DNA of 64,000 nt from Chthoniobacterales bacterium (GTDB lineage Bacteria > Verrucomicrobiota > Verrucomicrobiia > Chthoniobacterales > JACTMZ01). Below the pieces are notes generated by a model. It ran no database searches. It was not told the DNA's origin and saw nothing but the letters and a program-made list of their open reading frames with translations. Where the stretch lies: the NCBI GenBank assembly GCA_018402585.1, contig JAGYIO010000003.1:1-64000 (forward strand). Reading direction: 5' to 3'. The translations under genes were made by a program, and so were the position numbers. Shown here in pieces: positions 61,423-64,000 of the stretch. Position 1 is the stretch's first letter, and every line of letters begins with the position of its first letter.

Positions 61423-62820
61423 CTAATGATGGTAAGACGTCCCCTCCTCCGCGGAGAGCGGCGTGACAGCCGGGTGCATTTCGAAATATTTGATCGCACG
61501 GCGGAAATCCTCGAGCAAGGCGGCGACGAGGTCGCGGCTCACGCCGTTGCGGACCAGGATGCGCTGCACCACCAGATCTTCGCGGTCCGGCGGCATGCTG
61601 TAAGCCGGCACCTGCCAGCCGCGCACACGCAAACGATCGGCCAAGTCAAAAAGCCCGAAAGGCACCTTCGCACCTTCCCGCAGTTTCCAGCTGACGCACG
61701 GGATCCCGCCGGCCGGATCGCCGCCATAGATGATTTCAAACGGCCCCAGTTTGGGCAACTCCGCGGCAAAGAACTGCGCCGTGTCGTAGCACGCCTGATG
61801 GATCTTCCGGTAGCCCGCGCGGCCGAGGCGCAGGAAATTGTAATACTGCGCGATGATCTGTCCGCCCGGACGCGAGAAGTTCAGCGCGAAGGTCGGCATG
61901 TTGCCCCCGAGATAGTTGACGTTGAAAATGAGATCCTCCGGCAGATCGGCTTTCTCCCGCCACACGACCCAGCCCGCACCCAGCGGAGCCAGGCCGAACT
62001 TATGACCCGACGCGTTGATCGATTTGACCCGCGGCAAACGGAAATCCCAGACGAGATCCGGCGCGCAAAACGGCGCCAGAAAGCCGCCGCTCGCCCCGTC
62101 CACATGGATCGGAATATCGAATCCCTGCGCCGCCTGCAGCTCATCGAGTGCGGCACTGACGGCGGTGACCGGTTCGTAATCCCCCGTAAAGGTCACCCCC
62201 AAGGTCGGCACGACCCCGATGGTGTTTTCATCGCAGCGCTTCACGACCTCCTCGGGCGACATGATGAGCCGGTCTTTCGTCATCGGGATCTGACGCAATT
62301 CCACGTCCCAATACCGCGCGAACTTCTCCCAGCAAATCTGCACCGGTCCGCAAACGAGGTTCGGTTTGTCTGTCAGCTTGCCTGCGGCACGGCGCTTGGC
62401 CCGCCAGCGCCACTTCATGGCCATCCCGCCCAGCATGGCCGCCTCGCTCGAGCCAGTCGTCGAGCAGCCGATGGTGTCCGCCGCGGACGGCGCATGCCAA
62501 AGGTCGGCCAGCATATGCACGCACCGTTCCTCGAGCGCCGAGGTCTGCGGATACTCATCCTTGTCGACCATATTCTTGTCGAGGCACTCGTTCATTAACT
62601 GGTGTACCTCAGGCTCCTCCCACGTCTGGCAAAACGTCGCGAGGTTCTGCCGCGCATTGCCGTCCAACATCAGTTCGTCGTGCACCAGCTGGTAAATTTC
62701 CTGGGCCGCCTGCTCCTCGCCAGGGAACTTGAATTTCGCCAGCGCCGTCGCCGCGTCAGGAGCGGCAAAGATTTGGTCGTTTAGGTCGCCAATCAGAGAA
62801 CTTTTCGAATGCAAAGGCAT
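61423..62820 (-). CDS. gadB: Glutamate decarboxylase
   Basis: PLP enzyme that turns glutamate into GABA while using a proton, a main acid-resistance reaction. The 465-residue protein has [30 protein letters not shown], the PLP lysine in SGHKFGLAP (Lys274; E. coli GadB Lys276) and a C-terminal HH that may plug the active site at neutral pH as in E. coli. No glutamate/GABA antiporter is next to it. The 3' end is repeated at 59474-59758. Confidence 0.95.
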   Translation of the reverse strand: MPLHSKSSLIGDLNDQIFAAPDAATALAKFKFPGEEQAAQEIYQLVHDELMLDGNARQNLATFCQTWEEPEVHQLMNECLDKNMVDKDEYPQTSALEERCVHMLADLWHAPSAADTIGCSTTGSSEAAMLGGMAMKWRWRAKRRAAGKLTDKPNLVCGPVQICWEKFARYWDVELRQIPMTKDRLIMSPEEVVKRCDENTIGVVPTLGVTFTGDYEPVTAVSAALDELQAAQGFDIPIHVDGASGGFLAPFCAPDLVWDFRLPRVKSINASGHKFGLAPLGAGWVVWREKADLPEDLIFNVNYLGGNMPTFALNFSRPGGQIIAQYYNFLRLGRAGYRKIHQACYDTAQFFAAELPKLGPFEIIYGGDPAGGIPCVSWKLREGAKVPFGLFDLADRLRVRGWQVPAYSMPPDREDLVVQRILVRNGVSRDLVAALLEDFRRAIKYFEMHPAVTPLSAEEGTSYHH

Positions 62821-62949
62821 GGCGGAATACTCGGGAACATTGCTCCGCGAGGCAATAACTGACGTTTTGTTTTCTTTCTTCGTCCGTCACTACCGCTCAT
62901 AATGCAGCCTTGCTGACGCCCTCAGGCGTTATTCTTGCTCTCTCTTTCC

Positions 62950-64000
62950 ATGAAAACAAAACGCGTTCTTATTCTCGGTGGTGGTTTTTCCGGCTTAGCC
63001 TGTGCGCAGAAGTTAACCGACGAACGTTTTGAGGTCACTCTGGTCGACCGCTGGAATCACCACCTCTTCCAAGCGCTGCTCTATCAGGTGGCCACCGCGG
63101 GTCTGACCATGGCTGAAGTGGCGCAACCACTGCGGAGCATCCTCTCCGCGCGCAAAAACGTGACCACTTTGATGGACGAGGTGACCCAGATTGATCTGGG
63201 GGCACGGCAGGTGCACTTGAAGGACCACGTGCTCGATTACGATTACCTGGTCATCGGGCTCGGCGCCAAGACAGGTTATTTCGGCCATCCCGAGTGGGAG
63301 CAACACACGCATGGGCTCAAGAGCCTGAAGGACGCTATGCGGATCCGCCGGGAAGTTCTCTTGGCCTTCGAGCGGGCGGAATCGGCCGCGGACCCGGCGG
63401 AGACAGAGCGCTTGTTGACCATGGTAGTGGTGGGCGGCGGACCGACGGGGGTGGAAATGGCGGGATCGTTGGCCGAGCTATCGCGCCGAGTTCTCAAGAA
63501 TGACTTCCGCCGCATCGACCCCTCGAGCGCTAAAGTGCACCTTATCGAGGCCGGACCAAAACTCTTGCCCATGTTTCCCGACAGCCTGCCCGAGTATACC
63601 CGCGAGCACCTGACCGGCATGGGCGTCCACGTGCATCTGAACTCTCCCGTCGAGGAAGTGGGCCGGGGCTATGTGCAAATGGCTGGTGAGCGCATCGAGT
63701 CCGACATCATCATCTGGGCGGCCGGGGTGGAGGCCAGTGAAGTCACACGCACCCTGGCCGGCATTCCGCTCGACCGCACCGGCCGTATCGAGGTGCTGCC
63801 GGATCTCAGCCTGCCGGGTCATCCCGAAGTTTTCGCGGCCGGCGATCTTGTGGCCTTAACCGACCCGAAGGGCGCGGTCGTACCCGCGGTTTCGCCGGCA
63901 GCCATTCAAATGGGCCAATTCATCGCCAAGCTCGTGACCGCCGAGGCGGAAGCCGGGACCCGTCCGGCCTTTGTTTATTGGGATAAAGGCACCATGGCGA
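62950..64000 (+). CDS. ndh: Type II NADH dehydrogenase (FAD), 3' end cut by window
   Basis: Membrane-associated flavoprotein that passes electrons from NADH to quinone without pumping protons. ATG 62950 opens MKTKRVLILGGGFSGLACAQ, the FAD-binding Rossmann motif; a second nucleotide motif (MVVVGGGPTGVEMAGSLAEL) binds NADH at about residues 160-180, and VFAAGDLVAL near residue 300 is the family's second FAD contact. About 350 residues are visible and the frame is still open at the window edge; families usually have 400-450. It is divergent from gadB. Confidence 0.93.
   Translation, partial: MKTKRVLILGGGFSGLACAQKLTDERFEVTLVDRWNHHLFQALLYQVATAGLTMAEVAQPLRSILSARKNVTTLMDEVTQIDLGARQVHLKDHVLDYDYLVIGLGAKTGYFGHPEWEQHTHGLKSLKDAMRIRREVLLAFERAESAADPAETERLLTMVVVGGGPTGVEMAGSLAELSRRVLKNDFRRIDPSSAKVHLIEAGPKLLPMFPDSLPEYTREHLTGMGVHVHLNSPVEEVGRGYVQMAGERIESDIIIWAAGVEASEVTRTLAGIPLDRTGRIEVLPDLSLPGHPEVFAAGDLVALTDPKGAVVPAVSPAAIQMGQFIAKLVTAEAEAGTRPAFVYWDKGTMA

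Noticed and set aside
1-64000. CRISPR arrays, rRNA genes, plasmid or chromosome origin
   Set aside because: No regularly spaced direct repeats, no rRNA signature and no dnaA-box cluster or replication gene were seen; the repeats present are dispersed palindromes.

Overview
The window is a GC-rich bacterial chromosome segment with dense, mostly short operons, many TTG/GTG starts and ATGA-type overlaps. A PEP-CTERM sorted protein (19538-20200), outer-membrane beta-barrel proteins, a fused single-chain GcvP, MetX/MetY methionine synthesis and a verrucomicrobial flavour to many products suggest a Gram-negative member of the Verrucomicrobiota (PVC group). That assignment is an inference; no rRNA is present.

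Left part (1-19 kb) is mainly housekeeping: metY-metX, a MATE pump, an M42 peptidase / deoxyhypusine-synthase-like / DUF2237 / SWIM-SNF2 helicase run, a J-domain protein, a PPi-type phosphofructokinase, pdxH, a TetR regulator with an rfbD-like reductase, trpA and an MFS sugar-type transporter. At 19.25-22.86 kb a 3.5-kb integrative element sits in the 3' end of tRNA-Arg(ACG). It is bounded by a 46-bp exact direct repeat and carries a tyrosine recombinase, a small HTH protein and a PEP-CTERM protein. Directly after it come gcvT-gcvH-gcvP, a permease/TIGR03943/CrtC-like lipocalin operon and a VanX-type dipeptidase fused to a Dabb domain.

The right half (31-53 kb) is the unusual part. Six paralogous secreted choloylglycine-hydrolase-type (linear amide C-N, N-terminal nucleophile) amidases lie within 21 kb. 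In all six the catalytic Cys directly follows an AxA signal-peptidase site. They are interleaved with outer-membrane proteins, an OprB-type porin, an alpha/beta hydrolase, several toxin-antitoxin modules (one hicA is deleted) and copies of a ~225-bp mobile-looking repeat with terminal inverted repeats. A persulfide-detoxification operon (TauE, PDO-rhodanese fusion, YgaP-like rhodanese) diverges from an ArsR regulator across a perfect 18-bp palindrome.

From 54 to 64 kb come a gamma-glutamyltransferase / bicupin / tandem-nitrilase / DUF1275 operon, a class II Fic protein held between two copies of the 3' end of glutamate decarboxylase, gadB itself, and the start of a type II NADH dehydrogenase cut by the window edge. 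A recurring layout is [intact gene][cargo][copy of that gene's 3' end], seen at tRNA-Arg, at the OprB porin (RelE-type TA cargo) and at gadB (Fic cargo). Functions come from motifs and family knowledge; no searches were run.
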